Assembly: GCA_900772705.1 (NCBI GenBank)
Contig: CAAGRQ010000181.1
Location: forward strand, 1 to 22,848
Direction: 5' to 3'
Length of the DNA: 22,848 bases
From: Clostridia bacterium
Lineage (GTDB): Bacteria; Bacillota; Clostridia; Oscillospirales; Acutalibacteraceae
A program made the translations under genes and the position numbers. The notes beneath the pieces were generated by a model. That model saw only the letters and a program-made list of their open reading frames with translations. It was not told where the DNA came from and searched no databases. Below are positions 21,768 to 22,848 of the stretch, piece by piece; the stretch's first letter is position 1, and every line of letters starts with the position of its first letter.

Positions 21768-22076
21768 ATGTACGCAGTTATCGTAACAGGTGGTAAGCAG
21801 TACAAGGTTGAAGAGGGCGACGTTCTCTACATCGAAAAGCTCGATGCCGAGGCTGAAGCTAAGATTACATTCGACCAGGTTCTTGCAGTCGGCACAGACG
21901 CAGGTCTTAAAGCAGGCAAGGATTGTGCAAAAGCTACTGTTGACGCTACTGTTCTTAAGAACGGCAAGGGCAAGAAAATTACAGTTTTCACCTACAAGCC
22001 AAAGAAGAACGAGAAGCGCAAGATGGGCCACAGACAGCCTTACACTAAGGTTGAAATCACAAAGATTAACGCTTAA
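21768..22076 (+). CDS. rplU: Ribosomal protein L21
   Basis: The protein has 102 residues starting MYAVIVTGGKQYKVEEGDVL, the invariant L21 opening, and containing FTYKPKKNEKRKMGHRQPYTKV at the C-terminus. The ATG at 21768 has AAGGAG 9 bp upstream; the longer frame from 21750 runs through that site and is not used. L21 binds domain V/VI regions of 23S rRNA. It is first in the conserved rplU-prp-rpmA operon and has its own consensus promoter. Confidence 0.97.
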   Translation: MYAVIVTGGKQYKVEEGDVLYIEKLDAEAEAKITFDQVLAVGTDAGLKAGKDCAKATVDATVLKNGKGKKITVFTYKPKKNEKRKMGHRQPYTKVEITKINA

Positions 22077-22079
22077 TCG

Positions 22080-22394
22080 ATGATTAGAATTGAATTTAAG
22101 AAACAGGGCGATTTATTGACCGGCTTTGAATGCAAGGGTCACACGGGTCTTGCCGACAGCGGCGAAGATGTCGTGTGCGCATTCGTCAGCAGTGCCTGCT
22201 ATATGGCGGCTAACACCGTAACAGAGGTTATGAACCTTGAGGCAGACGCAGCTGCAACGGACGGTTATATGCGACTGAGCATAAACCAAACGCCCGACAA
22301 AGCACAGGATATTATGAACGGTTTACTTTTTCATTTAACCGAACTCGAAAAACAATATCCTAAAAACATTAAAGTAACCACAACGGAGGTGTAA
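22080..22394 (+). CDS. prp: Ribosomal-processing cysteine protease Prp
   Basis: The protein has 104 residues. The catalytic pair is present in its usual setting: His21 in KGHTGLAD and Cys33 in EDVVCAFVSSA. Prp cleaves the N-terminal extension of L27 in Firmicutes and related phyla, an essential maturation step in Staphylococcus aureus. The substrate gene rpmA follows 2 bp downstream and encodes such an extension, so the enzyme-substrate pair is complete. The start is 3 bp after rplU, with no clear ribosome site, which suggests translational coupling. Confidence 0.96.
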   Translation: MIRIEFKKQGDLLTGFECKGHTGLADSGEDVVCAFVSSACYMAANTVTEVMNLEADAAATDGYMRLSINQTPDKAQDIMNGLLFHLTELEKQYPKNIKVTTTEV

Positions 22395-22396
22395 CT

Positions 22397-22681
22397 ATGC
22401 TTAGACTTAATGTGCAGCTTTTTGCTCATAAAAAAGGTATGGGTTCTACTAAGAACGGCAGAGACAGCGAATCAAAGCGTCTCGGTGCTAAGAGAGCAGA
22501 CGGACAGTTCGTTCTCGCAGGCAACATCCTTTACCGTCAGAGAGGAACACACATTCACCCGGGCACCAATGTAGGTATCGGTAAGGATGATACTCTTTTC
22601 GCTCTCGTAGACGGAACAGTAAGATTTGAAAGAATGGGCAAGGACAGAAAAAAGGTTTCTGTTTATCCCGTTGAGCAGTAA
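22397..22681 (+). CDS. rpmA: Ribosomal protein L27, precursor with cleavable extension
   Basis: The protein has 94 residues. It starts MLRLNVQLFAHKKGMGSTKN. The MLRLNVQLFA part is the Prp-dependent N-terminal extension; cleavage after the FA exposes HKKG, the mature N-terminus that reaches toward the peptidyl transferase centre. The body contains GAKRADGQFVLAGNILYRQR, the family signature. A GGAGGT site overlaps the end of prp. A terminator follows 10 bp after the stop. Confidence 0.98.
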   Translation: MLRLNVQLFAHKKGMGSTKNGRDSESKRLGAKRADGQFVLAGNILYRQRGTHIHPGTNVGIGKDDTLFALVDGTVRFERMGKDRKKVSVYPVEQ

Positions 22682-22691
22682 TCAGTTCAAT

Positions 22692-22726
22692 AAATCCGTA
22701 GTCCGAGGATTACGGATTTTTCTTTT
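22692..22726 (+). terminator. Intrinsic terminator of rplU-prp-rpmA
   Basis: AAATCCGTA (22692-22700) pairs with TACGGATTT (22711-22719), followed by TTTTCTTTT. The next promoter starts 2 bp beyond. Confidence 0.88.
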
Positions 22727-22727
22727 A

Positions 22728-22756
22728 TTGACAAAACAGAAGAATATAATTATAAT
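22728..22756 (+). promoter_or_regulatory. Perfect consensus promoter of tRNA-Arg
   Basis: TTGACA (22728-22733) and TATAAT (22751-22756) are separated by exactly 17 bp. Predicted start is about 22763, some 23 nt before the tRNA. Confidence 0.88.
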
Positions 22757-22785
22757 GTATATAATTTATTTAATATATAATAAAC

Positions 22786-22848
22786 GCCTCCTTAGTTAAA
22801 TGGATATAATAAACCCCTCCTAAGGGTTAGTTGTGAGTTCGATTCTCG
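22786..22848 (+). tRNA. tRNA-Arg (anticodon CCU), 3' end cut by the window
   Basis: The acceptor 5' strand is GCCTCCT (22786-22792). The D stem is GTTA/TAAT (22795-22798 with 22807-22810, one G-U) with GG in the loop. The anticodon stem is AACCC/GGGTT (22812-22816 with 22824-22828) around CTCCTAA, anticodon CCT at 22819-22821 reading AGG. The T arm begins GTGAG-TTCGATT-CTC. The acceptor 3' strand lies outside the window. Confidence 0.9.

Overview
The window looks like chromosomal DNA of a low-to-moderate-GC Firmicute, most likely a clostridial gut anaerobe of the Ruminococcaceae/Oscillospiraceae type. The evidence is the AT-rich spacers with strong AGGAGG ribosome sites and TTGACA/TATAAT promoters, L27 made with a cleavable N-terminal extension next to the Prp protease, a single-chain glycyl-tRNA synthetase, a Ktr/Trk potassium system, and a classical L10 leader with attenuator. 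The taxon is an inference. Nearly everything is core genome; there is no phage, IS transposase, CRISPR array, rRNA or obvious island.

Layout. (a) 1-3125, + strand: the 3' part of a GT2 glycosyltransferase, then LemA and a DUF2207 membrane protein, closed by a bidirectional terminator. (b) 3181-6043, - strand: a MATE exporter, then an NfeD/SPFH (stomatin-like) pair with its own promoter and terminator. (c) 6310-9915, - strand: the ribosome/transcription/secretion cluster rpmG-secE-nusG-rplK-rplA-rplJ-rplL. It carries an L1-type operator before rplK and an L10 leader plus internal promoter before rplJ. rplL ends at a terminator and rpoB does not follow it. (d) 10174-14334, + strand: two FAD oxidoreductases translated with a 4-bp overlap, then glyS with its own promoter. 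(e) 14411-18358, - strand: an unrecognised 610-residue membrane protein and a trkH/ktrB-ktrA potassium uptake pair. (f) 18507-21431, - strand: rpsO and pnp, separated by an unusual 438-bp spacer. (g) 21768-22848, + strand: rplU-prp-rpmA, then the 5' part of a tRNA-Arg(CCU) gene.

The most interesting signals are non-coding. Between rpsO and pnp lies a 274-bp element (20855-21128) whose ends are imperfect 26-bp inverted repeats. Its interior folds into two long arms, giving an almost completely paired three-way junction; it could be a MITE-like palindromic element, a structured RNA, or a source of a 3'UTR-derived RNA. Next to it a 24-bp imperfect hairpin precedes pnp, reminiscent of the leader duplex through which PNPase controls itself in E. 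coli. The rpsO leader holds a 7-nt sequence complementary to its own ribosome site, and the rplU leader can form an H-type pseudoknot. Several ribosomal genes in this stretch therefore appear to be controlled by their own leader RNAs.
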